Assembly (NCBI GenBank): GCA_963799455.1
Contig: CAWCXF010000004.1
Location: forward strand, 237,606-301,605
Origin: CAWCXF01 sp963799455
GTDB lineage: Bacteria; Pseudomonadota; Alphaproteobacteria; Rhodobacterales; Rhodobacteraceae
Reading direction: 5' to 3'
Length of the DNA stretch: 64,000 nt
Part shown: in pieces, positions 49,876 through 59,221 of the stretch
Layout: every line of letters begins with the position of its first letter
Numbering within the stretch: position 1 is the first letter of the stretch
The notes under the pieces: generated by a model
What the model was told of the DNA's origin: nothing
Database searches by the model: none
Seen by the model: only the letters and a program-made list of their open reading frames with translations
Translations under genes and position numbers: made by a program

Positions 49876-51183
49876 TCACTCCGCCGCCGTGCCGTAGGGC
49901 ACGTCGCGGCCGCCGTAGCGGCGCACGCGGAGATTGGCCTGCTCGGCGTGGCCGACGAAGCCTTCGAGCATGCACAGCCGCGAGCAGTAGGCGCCGATCG
50001 TCGCGGCGGCCTCGTCGGTCGTCACCTTCTGGTAGGAGTGGGTCTTGATGAACTTGCCGACCCAGAGGCCGCCGGTGTAGCGGCCGGCCTTCCTGGTCGG
50101 CAGGGTGTGGTTGGTGCCGATCACCTTGTCGCCGTTGGCGACGTTGGTGCGAGGGCCCAGGAACAGCGCGCCGTAGGAGCGCATGTTCTCCAGATACCAG
50201 TCGTCGCGGTCGGTCATCACCTGGACGTGCTCGGAGGCGATGTCGTTCGCCACCTCCAGCATCTCCTCGTGGTCGGCGCACAGGATCGCCTCGCCGTAGT
50301 CCTCCCAGGAGCGCCGCGCGGTCTCGGCGGTGGGCAGGATGGCGAGGATCCGGTCGATCTCCCTCAGCGTGCCTTCGGCGAGCTTGCGCGAGGTGGTGAC
50401 GAGCACGGCGGGGGAGTTGTGGCCGTGCTCGGCCTGGCCCAGGAGGTCGGTGGCGCACATCTCGGCGTCCACCGTGTCGTCGGCGATCACCATGGTCTCG
50501 GTGGGGCCGGCGAAGAGGTCGATGCCGACGCGGCCGTAGAGCTGGCGCTTGGCCTCGGCGACGAAGGCGTTGCCCGGCCCCACCAGCATGTCCACCGCCT
50601 CGATGCTCTCGGTGCCCAGCGCCATCGCGCCGATCGCCTGGATGCCGCCGAGCACGTGGATCTCGTGCGCGCCGCCGAGATGCATGGCCGCGATCACCGC
50701 CGGGTTCGGCCCTCCCTTGAACGGCGAGGTGCAGGCGACGATGCGCGGCACGCCCGCCACGCTCGCGGTGGCCACCGACATGTGCGCCGAGGCGACCATC
50801 GGGAACTTGCCGGCAGGGACGTAGCAGCCGACGGACTGGACGGGCAGGTTCCTGTGGCCGAGGACGACGCCGGGCAGCGTCTCGACCTCGATGTCGAGCA
50901 TCGAGTCGCGCTGGGCCTGGGCGAAGGTCTTCACCTGGGTCTGCGCGAACTTGATGTCCTCCAGCTCGCGGTCCGAGACCTGCGCCATCAGCGCGTCGAT
51001 GTCGTCCTGCGACAGGCGGAAGGACGGCGGGCTGTAGTGGTCGAACTTCTCGCTGAACGCGCGCACCGCCGCATCGCCATGGGCCTCGATCTCCTTCAGC
51101 GCGCTCTCGACGACGGCGCGGACCTTGGCGTCGTCCTCGGCCCGGTCGGCCTCGGGCTTGCCTCGCTTGAGATGCTCGGCCAT
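49876..51183 (-). CDS. HisD-like dehydrogenase (histidinol dehydrogenase family, probably catabolic)
   Basis: Predicted zinc- and NAD-dependent alcohol dehydrogenase oxidising an alcohol through to the acid, 435 residues. AFSEKFDHYSPPSFRLSQDD, GCYVPAGKFPMVASAHMSVA, GPGNAFVAEAKRQLYGRVGI and DLFAGPTETMVIADDTVDAE fit the fold. LLGQAEHGHNSPAVL holds the Gln-x2-His zinc ligands. The gene stands with a TRAP transporter, not with his genes. This matches catabolic paralogues such as sulfopropanediol dehydrogenase HpsN. AAAGGAC precedes ATG 51183. A role on a small diol-like substrate is inferred. Confidence 0.8.
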   Translation of the reverse strand: MAEHLKRGKPEADRAEDDAKVRAVVESALKEIEAHGDAAVRAFSEKFDHYSPPSFRLSQDDIDALMAQVSDRELEDIKFAQTQVKTFAQAQRDSMLDIEVETLPGVVLGHRNLPVQSVGCYVPAGKFPMVASAHMSVATASVAGVPRIVACTSPFKGGPNPAVIAAMHLGGAHEIHVLGGIQAIGAMALGTESIEAVDMLVGPGNAFVAEAKRQLYGRVGIDLFAGPTETMVIADDTVDAEMCATDLLGQAEHGHNSPAVLVTTSRKLAEGTLREIDRILAILPTAETARRSWEDYGEAILCADHEEMLEVANDIASEHVQVMTDRDDWYLENMRSYGALFLGPRTNVANGDKVIGTNHTLPTRKAGRYTGGLWVGKFIKTHSYQKVTTDEAAATIGAYCSRLCMLEGFVGHAEQANLRVRRYGGRDVPYGTAAE

Positions 51184-51215
51184 GGGATGTCCTTTCATGC
51201 TTCGTTGGTAGGCGG

Positions 51216-52502
51216 TCACATGCCGTAGTCGAGCGAGATCCGGGGCAGGATGAGCGACAGGTCCGGCCACGCCGCGATCAGGAGCAGCGCGGCGATCATG
51301 GTGAGAACCCAGGGGAGGATCCGGCGCACGACCGCATCGAAGGAGATGCTGCCCACCTGCGCCGCCATGAAGAGGTTGGCGCCGAGCGGCGGCGTGACGA
51401 AGCCGATGGCCAGGCTCACGATCATCACGATGCCGAAATGCACCGGGTCGATGCCGAGCGCGCTGGTGATCGGCAACAGCACCGGCGTCAGGATCACGAT
51501 GGCGGCGAGCGTCTCGAGGAAGGTTCCCACGATCAGCAGCAGGACGATCGCGGCGAGCAGGACCACGTAGCGGTTCTGGGTCAGCTCCACCACGAAGGCC
51601 GCGAGCGTCTGGGGGATCTGCTCGAGCGCGATGATCCGCCCGAAGGCCACGGAGGCGCCGATGATCACCAGCACCGCCGACACCAGCAGAGCGGATTCGA
51701 GCATCATGCCCGGCAGGGCCTTCACCGGCAGCTCGCGGTAGACCAGGACGCTGACCACCAGCGCATAAACCACGGCGACCGCGGAGGATTCGGTCGGCGT
51801 GACGATGCCGCCGTAGATCCCGCCCAAGACGACGACCGGCATCAGGAGCGCAGCCTTGGCCTCGTTGAGCACGGCCCAGCGGCTCCGCGTCGCCGCCGGG
51901 CGCTCGACGGCCGGCGCGCCGCGACGCCGCCAGGCGTTGTAGAGGATGAGCGCGAGCGCGATCACGACGCCCGGCAGCACGCCGGCGAGGAAGAGCGCGG
52001 TCACCGAGACGCCCGCCGAGACCGCGTAGACGATCATCACCACGCTCGGCGGGATCATGACGCCCAGCGAGCCCGCGCTCGCCACCATGGCGCAGGAATA
52101 GGCCCGATCGTAGCCGCGCTGCACGAGCGCGGGGATCATCGCGAGCCCGATCGCCGCGACCGTCGCCGATCCCGTGCCCGAGATCGCCGCGAAGAAGAGG
52201 CAGGCCATGATCGTGACCGTGCCGAGATCGCCAGGCGCATCGCCGAAGAAGGACTCCGCCACCGCCACCAGCCGGCGCGAGATCCCGCCCTGGCTCATGA
52301 TGCTGCCGGCGAGCGTGAAGAGCACCACGGCGATCAGCGTGAAGGAGTTGATCCCGCTGACGAGGCCGAGCGCGTAGAGGTCGAAGTTGAGGAACGGGAT
52401 CCAGGCGATGGCGAGCAGGCTCGCGGCGCCCAGCGCGATCCCGATCGGCACGCCGATCGCCAGAAGCATGAAGAACGACCCGAAGAGGATGAGCGTCGTC
52501 AT
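51216..52502 (-). CDS. dctM: TRAP transporter large permease (DctM)
   Basis: Predicted inner-membrane, sodium-driven permease of a DctPQM system, 428 residues with about 12 helices. LFGSFFMLLAIGVPIGIALG opens it; the conserved core includes MIPPSVVMIVYAVSAGVSVT, LFLAGVLPGVVIALALILYN and SLAIGFVTPPLGANLFMAAQ. Its ATG is 1 bp after the repaired DctQ stop. It imports the ligand captured by DctP, most often a small organic acid. Confidence 0.9.
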   Translation of the reverse strand: MTTLILFGSFFMLLAIGVPIGIALGAASLLAIAWIPFLNFDLYALGLVSGINSFTLIAVVLFTLAGSIMSQGGISRRLVAVAESFFGDAPGDLGTVTIMACLFFAAISGTGSATVAAIGLAMIPALVQRGYDRAYSCAMVASAGSLGVMIPPSVVMIVYAVSAGVSVTALFLAGVLPGVVIALALILYNAWRRRGAPAVERPAATRSRWAVLNEAKAALLMPVVVLGGIYGGIVTPTESSAVAVVYALVVSVLVYRELPVKALPGMMLESALLVSAVLVIIGASVAFGRIIALEQIPQTLAAFVVELTQNRYVVLLAAIVLLLIVGTFLETLAAIVILTPVLLPITSALGIDPVHFGIVMIVSLAIGFVTPPLGANLFMAAQVGSISFDAVVRRILPWVLTMIAALLLIAAWPDLSLILPRISLDYGM

Positions 52503-53008
52503 CTCAGACGTCCGCCTGCGCGGCCAGTCCGGTATCGCCGAGCGCGAGGATCCGGTAGAGCGAGTGGACGAGGCGGAGCGCGCTGAGCGCCCCGCTCACG
52601 ATGATCGCCGCGTAGAGCGCGGCGGTCGGCCAGCCGGTCGCGGACAGGATCTGGCCCCGCTCGACCGCGTTGGTCGTGATGACGATCCCGAGCCAGCAGA
52701 CGACGATCGAGTAGATCAGGAAGACCGACTCGGCGAGGGCGAGCAGGATCCGCCGGGCGGCGGGCGGGACCGAGTTCGAGGAGGAGCGTCACCCGCATGT
52801 GGCGCCGCTCGCGGATCGCGTAGCTCACCCCGAAGTAGATCGTGTAGACGAAGGCGAGCCGCGCCATCTCGTTGGCGGGCGCGATCGAGGTGGACAAGGC
52901 GAACCGCGCGACGACGTCGGCGAAGACCAGCACGATGATCGCGCCCAGCGCGAGGACGATCACCGCGGGCTCGAAGTATCTTTCCATCAAGCAAAACGGC
53001 TTCACCAT
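52499..53008 (-). pseudogene. dctQ: TRAP transporter small permease (DctQ), one frameshift
   Basis: The small four-helix TRAP subunit. Residues 1-75 read normally (ERYFEPAVIVLALGAIIVLV, FVYTIYFGVSYAIRERRHMR). After RVTLLL the frame breaks at about 52778, where one extra G separates it from NSVPPAARRILLALAESVFL and the rest. The repaired frame ends ..GLAAQADV with a stop at 52504, just before dctM. That is the expected length of about 167 residues. An assembly error or a very young mutation is likely, because both neighbours are intact. Confidence 0.75.
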
Positions 53009-53040
53009 GGCTCTCTCCCCTGCCGGAAGCCCCGCCGCGC

Positions 53041-54024
53041 CTACCGGCCGAGGGTGGCCATGAACGCGTCGTAGAACTCGGTGCCGGCGGCGGCACGGAT
53101 GTCCTCCTCGATCGCCGCGTTCATGGTCTCGCCCATCGCCTGGCGGGCCTCGGCGGGAAGCTCGTTGACCACGAGCCCCTTCGCCTCGAGCTCCGCGAGC
53201 GCCGCGGCGTTCGCCTCGGCGGCCAGCTCACGCTGAAGCGTGACCGTCTCGCCCGCGACCTCCATCAGCAGCGCCTGCTCTTCCGGGCTCAGCGCGTCGA
53301 AGAACGCGAGGTCGGCGATCCAGAGCTCGGGCCAGTAGATGTGCCCCGTCAGCGTGACGTAGTCCTGGACCTCGAAGAACCGCTCGATGATGATCGAGGA
53401 CAGCGCGCTTTCCTGGCCGTCGATCAGGTTCTGCTGGAGCGAGGGATAGATCTCGCCCCAGGCGAGCGGGAGCGGGACCGCGTCGATCGACCGCCAGGCC
53501 GTGATCTGGATCGGGTTGTCCGCCGATCGCATCCTCAATCCCTCGAACGCCTCGACGCTGTCGAGCGGCGCGCGGCTGTTGGTGAAGTGACGGAATCCGA
53601 GCTCCATGAAGCCCATCCCCTTGAGGCCGCGGCTTTCCATCGCGTCGAGCAGCGATCGGCCCGCCGGGCCGTCGAGGACCGAGCGCGCCTGCTCCTCGTC
53701 CTCGAAGAGCAGGAACTGATCGAGGACCATGAGCTCGGGCACCATGGACGACAGCAGCACCGAGGCGCCCGTCGTCATGGTGATGTTGCCCGACTGCACC
53801 AGCTCGGTGGCCTCCTGCACGCTGCCGATCTGCCCTCCGGGGAAGATCTCCACCTGCATCTCGCCGTCGGAGCGCGCCTCGAGCTCCTCTTGGAAGAACA
53901 CCAGCGCCCGATGGATGGGCGAGCTTTCGGGCGTCGAATGCGCGATGCGGATGGTCGTCTCCGCCGTGGCGCTTCCCGCCGTGACGAGGCTCGCCGCGAC
54001 GGCGAGAAGGCTCTTCGTGAACAT
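53041..54024 (-). CDS. dctP: TRAP transporter periplasmic substrate-binding protein (DctP)
   Basis: Predicted Sec-exported receptor, 327 residues. The signal peptide is about 1-21 (LLAVAASLVTAGSATA). TTIRIAHSTPESSPIHRALV, FPGGQIGSVQEATELVQSGN and LKGMGFMELGFRHFTNSRAP follow. The ligand-binding Arg is expected in EGLRMRSADNPIQITAWRSI. A strong AGGGAGGT site precedes ATG 54024. The ligand is probably a small carboxylate or sulfonate and should be the substrate of the HisD-like enzyme encoded downstream. Confidence 0.9.
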   Translation of the reverse strand: MFTKSLLAVAASLVTAGSATAETTIRIAHSTPESSPIHRALVFFQEELEARSDGEMQVEIFPGGQIGSVQEATELVQSGNITMTTGASVLLSSMVPELMVLDQFLLFEDEEQARSVLDGPAGRSLLDAMESRGLKGMGFMELGFRHFTNSRAPLDSVEAFEGLRMRSADNPIQITAWRSIDAVPLPLAWGEIYPSLQQNLIDGQESALSSIIIERFFEVQDYVTLTGHIYWPELWIADLAFFDALSPEEQALLMEVAGETVTLQRELAAEANAAALAELEAKGLVVNELPAEARQAMGETMNAAIEEDIRAAAGTEFYDAFMATLGR

Positions 54025-54117
54025 GGTGCGACCTCCCTGGTTCGACATCTGTCGTCCTTGCGCTCCCTTCGAGCGGCATCGCTCCGCATCTGGATGCAGG
54101 GCGATCTCGCGCGCGCC

Positions 54118-54656
54118 TCAACCCGGCCGCGGCGGCTCCTTCTCGCCGCGGTCGAAGGCCTCCCAGCCTTCGCCGTCGAAGACATCGACGCCGAGCTGCG
54201 CCAGCACGGCGGGGAAATCGACCGAGACCCAGTTGTCGGCGATGCGGCCGTCGCGGACGCGCCAGAAATCCATGTAGGGGATCCGAACCCGCCTGGCCGT
54301 CGCGGCGATGCCCATGAACGGGCCGGAATGCGTCGCCTCGATGTGGCCGAAGCAGGACGCCCATTCGCCCTGCACCACGAAGCGTTCGGTCTTGTAGTCG
54401 CGCTCGGTGAAGGCGGCGCGGATCGGCAGTTGCCAGTCGCGGCGGAAGGCGTCGAGCCCGTGCTTGGTGCCGCAACCCCGGTTGCCCATCCAGCGGAAAT
54501 CCTCGTGGAAGTGATCCGCCATGGCATCGGAGCCGGCGCCGAGCGCCGCCTCCATCCGCCGGACGACATCGAGGGTCGCCCGCGATTCCGCCAGGTCGTC
54601 GGCGGCCTCGGGGAACTGCGGGAAGGACCTGTCGGACGTGTCGGAGGTCGCTTGCG

Positions 54657-54660
<4 letters not shown>
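54118..54660 (-). CDS. SnoaL-like NTF2-fold protein, single domain
   Basis: 180 residues with one NTF2-fold domain. RRMEAALGAGSDAMADHFHE and DFRWMGNRGCGTKHGLDAFR open it; RDYKTERFVVQGEWASCFGH and IEATHSGPFMGIAATARRVR follow. IADNWVSVDFPAVLAQLGVD is the ending shared with the other SnoaL proteins here. The GTG start overlaps the ATPase stop of the sugar transporter as GTGA, so transporter and SnoaL protein are made together. That is a direct hint that it acts on the imported compound. Confidence 0.75.
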
Positions 54661-55739
<1,079 letters not shown>

Positions 55740-55743
55740 GGGC

Positions 55744-56625
55744 CTACCCCTTCACCGCGCCCGCGGTCAGGCCGCTGACGATCTGTCGCTGGAAGAAGAG
55801 CACCAGCACGAACAAGGGCGCAATCGCCGAGACCACGGCGGCGACCGCATACATCACCTTGCCCTCGGCCTGGGTCGAGCCGAGGAAGGAGGCGATCTTG
55901 GGCACCATGGTCTGGTTCTCCTGGCTGAGCAGCATCGCGGTCACGGCGAAGTCGTTGTAGGCCAGCAGGAAGCTGAAGAGGCCGGTCGTCACCACGCCCG
56001 GCCACATCACCGGGATCACCACCAGGCGGAACGCCTGGAAGCGCGTGCAGCCGTCCACCATCGCGCTCTCGTCGAGGTCCTTGGGGATCGACAGGAAGAA
56101 CGAGTGCAGCATCCACAGCGTGAAGGGCTGGTTGATCGCCACCAGCACGACGATGGTGGTGGGCAGGATGCCCCATACGTTGAGCTCGAAGAAGGGCAGC
56201 AGGTAGCCCGACACCAGCGTGACGTGCGGCATGGCGCGGAAGACGAGCGCCGCGATCAGGATCCAGAAGGTGTAGCGGAACCCCGATCGCGCCAGCGCAT
56301 AGCCGCCGAGCGTGCCGATCATCAGCGACAGCACCGTCACCGACAGCGTGACGATCAAGGTGTTGAGCGCCGATCGCCAGAAGTCCTCCAGCACCCAGGC
56401 GCCGTAGTAGCCCGCCCCCGTGAAGGGCCCGCCGGTCTGCGCGACGGTCCGCGGCCCCCAGATCGCGTTGAGCCAGTCCGAGCGCGAGAAGAAGTCCGCC
56501 TCGACCTTGAACGAGCCCCAGGTGGTCCACAGGAACGGGAAGGCGGCGACGATCAGCCAGAGCGCGACGAGCCCGGTCGAGACCGTCACCAGGGCCGGGG
56601 AGCGGCGCTGCGCGCGGGCGGCCAT
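55744..56625 (-). CDS. Sugar ABC transporter permease, MalG type
   Basis: Predicted six-helix permease of a CUT1 carbohydrate importer, 293 residues. The EAA loop reads ESAMVDGCTRFQAFRLVVIP, which contacts the ATPase. Helices include LIVTLSVTVLSLMIGTLGGY and GLFSFLLAYNDFAVTAMLLS. It is 13 bp downstream of the MalF-type gene and 4 bp upstream of the ATPase gene. The family usually carries sugars, polyols or glycosides. Confidence 0.9.
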   Translation of the reverse strand: MAARAQRRSPALVTVSTGLVALWLIVAAFPFLWTTWGSFKVEADFFSRSDWLNAIWGPRTVAQTGGPFTGAGYYGAWVLEDFWRSALNTLIVTLSVTVLSLMIGTLGGYALARSGFRYTFWILIAALVFRAMPHVTLVSGYLLPFFELNVWGILPTTIVVLVAINQPFTLWMLHSFFLSIPKDLDESAMVDGCTRFQAFRLVVIPVMWPGVVTTGLFSFLLAYNDFAVTAMLLSQENQTMVPKIASFLGSTQAEGKVMYAVAAVVSAIAPLFVLVLFFQRQIVSGLTAGAVKG

Positions 56626-56638
56626 GCGCGAGCCCTCC

Positions 56639-57667
56639 TCAGGCCTTGCGGTTGAACTCGCGCCAGGTGCGGATCAGCACCGGCGTGAGCAGGACGACGA
56701 CGCCCAGGATGGTGATCATCGAGGTGGCGGCGGCCGAGCCGAAGAGCGGCGCGTCGGTCCCGCGCAGGTCGTTGAAGATCAGGTAGCTGAGCGAGGTGGC
56801 GTTGGCCGCCGCGCTGAAGCCGATGATCGGCTCGAAGACCCGGAAGTTGTCCATCAGCTGCACCAGCATGACGAAGGTCGCCAGCGGCGCGAGGTGGGGG
56901 ACGACCACGAAGCGGATGCGCTCCCAGCGGCTGGCGCCGTCGATCATCGCCGATTCCAGCGTGTCCTCCGGCACGGTCTGGAGGCCCGCGTAGAACACGA
57001 TGAAGCTGAACGGCGCCATGTGCCACACGCCGTAGACGAAGAGCGTCACCCAGGTCAGCGTCGGCGAGGCCTTGAGCGACAGCTGCGGGTCGTCGAAGAG
57101 GACCTGGAGGTTCGCGCCGATCACGCCCTGGGCGTCGATCATCCAGAAGAGCACCAGCGAGCCCACCAGCGGCGTCACGATCATCGGCAGCAGCGAGAAG
57201 AAGATGACCGGCCCCTTGATCAGCCGGGGGATCGCGTTGACCCCGAGCGCGATGAAGAAGCCCAGCACGATCACCAGCGGCGTGACCACGAAGGTGTAGG
57301 CGATGGTGAAGGCGAGCGCCGCGTAGAGCGGCAGGTTGAGGATCCCCGAAAGCGCCGCGCCGACGCCGGGGCTCTCGCGCCAGATCCGCGCCACCTCGTC
57401 GAAGGCGAGGTGGCTGGGGTTGGTGTAGGTGCCCAGCCAGTTGAACCGCCCCATCGGGCTCTCGGCGCGGGCCTCGGCCATCGCCGCGGCGTCGACCCGC
57501 CGCTCCGTCGTGCAGCCGAAGGGGCCGCAGTTCTCGACCTCGACCAGCACCTGCTCGTGCTCGACGAAGAGCGACTGGTAGGCCACCGAGACGATCGGCA
57601 GGGCGATGAAGAGCAGCATCACGAAGAGCGACGGCGCGATGAAGGCCAGGAAGGTCTTGTGGGGCAT
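56639..57667 (-). CDS. Sugar ABC transporter permease, MalF type
   Basis: Predicted permease partner, 342 residues. LAFIAPSLFVMLLFIALPIV is the first helix. The periplasmic loop holds paired Cys residues (VENCGPFGCTTERR). IFFSLLPMIVTPLVGSLVLF and the EAA loop ESAMIDGASRWERIRFVVVP follow. It is separated from the binding-protein gene by a 99-bp gap with a strong hairpin, a layout that usually lowers permease expression relative to the receptor. Confidence 0.9.
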   Translation of the reverse strand: MPHKTFLAFIAPSLFVMLLFIALPIVSVAYQSLFVEHEQVLVEVENCGPFGCTTERRVDAAAMAEARAESPMGRFNWLGTYTNPSHLAFDEVARIWRESPGVGAALSGILNLPLYAALAFTIAYTFVVTPLVIVLGFFIALGVNAIPRLIKGPVIFFSLLPMIVTPLVGSLVLFWMIDAQGVIGANLQVLFDDPQLSLKASPTLTWVTLFVYGVWHMAPFSFIVFYAGLQTVPEDTLESAMIDGASRWERIRFVVVPHLAPLATFVMLVQLMDNFRVFEPIIGFSAAANATSLSYLIFNDLRGTDAPLFGSAAATSMITILGVVVLLTPVLIRTWREFNRKA

Positions 57668-57735
57668 CGCGCGCTCCCTTCGACGCGGGCGGGCGGCCAG
57701 GGCGGCGGGCAGGCCGGCGGCCAGGTCGGCGGGCG

Positions 57736-57759
57736 GGGAGGGGGCGGCGGCCCCCTCCC
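57736..57759 (-). promoter_or_regulatory. Hairpin between binding-protein and permease genes
   Basis: GGGAGGGGG and CCCCCTCCC pair across a CGGCGG loop, 7 bases after the binding-protein stop on the minus strand. Two imperfect copies of a GGCCAGG-CGGCGGGC unit follow. It probably causes partial termination or protects the receptor mRNA. Confidence 0.5.
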
Positions 57760-57766
57760 GCCGTCG

Positions 57767-59005
57767 TCACTGCAGGTAGCCGGCCTCCCTGGCGGCGGTG
57801 TTGTAGGCCTGCGTCGCGTCGCCGAGCGCCTGCTCGGCGCTCTCCTGGCCCTGCATGAACTGCGCCAGGTTGTCGCCGATGGCGGTGAAGAGCACGCCCA
57901 TGTAGGGCAGCATCGGGAAGGGCTGCGCGCCCGCCTGCATGGTCTCGATCACCCCCTTGGCGGCGGGCGTCGGCTCGTAGCCCTTGATGAGCCAGACCGC
58001 GACCTCGGCGTTCTCCTGCGCGGTCCGGGGCGCGATGGCGTGCATCATCGCCCGGAAGCTGGCCTCGGCGTCCTCGTCGGAGATGTTCTTGGCGATCACG
58101 AAGCCGTCCCACCACAGCGTCGCGGCGGGCACCGTGCCGCCGCCGACGGTGGGCGCCGCGGCGAGCACGGTCTCCGCGGCGATCTCGGGCGCCGGGCCCG
58201 AGGTGTCGATCAGCGCGGAGGCGCGCGAGCCCCAGCCGTTCAGCATCGCCACCTCGCCCGCCTCCCACAAGGGCTTGATCGCGTTGGTGTTGTAGGTCAT
58301 GAAGTCGCGCCCCATGTAGGCGCTGAGCGCCTTCATCATCTCCAGCGCCTCGACGCCCTTCTCGTTGTCGATCGCGGCGTTGGCGGTGCCCGGCTCGAAG
58401 AACTCCCCGCCCAGGCCCATATACATGTTGACGAACTCCTCGGCGAGGTCGAAGCCCGGCATGAAGTTCGCGGCCAGCGGGTTCTGCATGACGCCCTGCT
58501 CGCGCAGCGCCTCGGCGTTGGCGAGCATGTCCTCGTAGGATTTCGGCGGCTCGAGGCCGGCCTCCTCCAGCACGTCGCGGCGGTAGTGCAGGTGCTGGGC
58601 GTTGGCCATGAAGGCGATGGCCATGACCTTGCCGTCGATGCGGATGAGCTGGCTGTCCAGGAGGTCCTGGCCGTAGGCCTCGACCAGGTCGTCGAGCGGG
58701 CGGATGAGCCCGGCGTTCAGCAGCGGCACGATCGAGTTGTTGGCCACCATCGCCACCGTGTAGGTCGCGGGGTCCGTGGTCAGCGCCGGGACCTGGATGT
58801 TCTTGTGCTCGGTGGTCTGGTTCTTGGTGACGGTGACCGCGGGGCTGGCGCACTCCTCGGCGGCGGAGGCCACGACGTGCAGCGCCTCGAAGTCGTTCGA
58901 CAGGATGCGGACCGAGCCCGCCGGGATGCCGCAGCCCTCCTGGGCGAGCGCGGGGGAGGCGACGAGGGCGCAGATGGCGGCCGAGGCCTTCAGGATGCGG
59001 TTCAC
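57767..59005 (-). CDS. Sugar-type ABC transporter substrate-binding protein (family 1)
   Basis: Predicted periplasmic receptor of 412 residues. Signal peptide about 1-22 (ILKASAAICALVASPALAQ). TTEHKNIQVPALTTDPATYT and AMVANNSIVPLLNAGLIRPL form the first lobe. PPKSYEDMLANAEALREQGV and MLNGWGSRASALIDTSGPAP continue, and PTVGGGTVPAATLWWDGFVI is the hinge region. The start is GTG 59005 with GGGGGAAC upstream. It heads the operon, and a tandem operator-like repeat lies 66 bp upstream. The ligand is probably a sugar, glycoside or similar compound. Confidence 0.9.
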   Translation of the reverse strand: MNRILKASAAICALVASPALAQEGCGIPAGSVRILSNDFEALHVVASAAEECASPAVTVTKNQTTEHKNIQVPALTTDPATYTVAMVANNSIVPLLNAGLIRPLDDLVEAYGQDLLDSQLIRIDGKVMAIAFMANAQHLHYRRDVLEEAGLEPPKSYEDMLANAEALREQGVMQNPLAANFMPGFDLAEEFVNMYMGLGGEFFEPGTANAAIDNEKGVEALEMMKALSAYMGRDFMTYNTNAIKPLWEAGEVAMLNGWGSRASALIDTSGPAPEIAAETVLAAAPTVGGGTVPAATLWWDGFVIAKNISDEDAEASFRAMMHAIAPRTAQENAEVAVWLIKGYEPTPAAKGVIETMQAGAQPFPMLPYMGVLFTAIGDNLAQFMQGQESAEQALGDATQAYNTAAREAGYLQ

Positions 59006-59070
59006 GAGGTTCCCCCGTTGAGCGGGCTCCGCGGCGTCTCGCGGCCGTGCGGCCCTGTAACCCGGATCGT

Positions 59071-59100
59071 CGTCCGACACTGTGACGTCCGACACTGTGA
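59071..59100. promoter_or_regulatory. Tandem 15-bp repeat in the divergent promoter region, candidate operator
   Basis: CGTCCGACACTGTGA occurs at 59071-59085 and again, adjacent and identical, at 59086-59100. A related inverted pair (CGTCCG and CGGACG) follows at 59106-59123. The site lies between the divergent receptor gene (start 59005) and SnoaL gene (start 59222). It is well placed to bind a shared regulator. Confidence 0.55.
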
Positions 59101-59221
59101 CGTTACGTCCGCCATGACGGACGATCAATCGTTCGCATGATGTGAATACGCTTGCAACGGTTTTCTCTCGGGCCGAGACGTCGCCGGGCGCCCGAGGGAT
59201 CGGCGCGACTGGAGACGAGCG

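Noticed and set aside
56420..59140. 906-codon plus-strand frame over the sugar transporter genes
   Set aside because: It is antisense to three well-matched transporter genes and has no recognisable motif.
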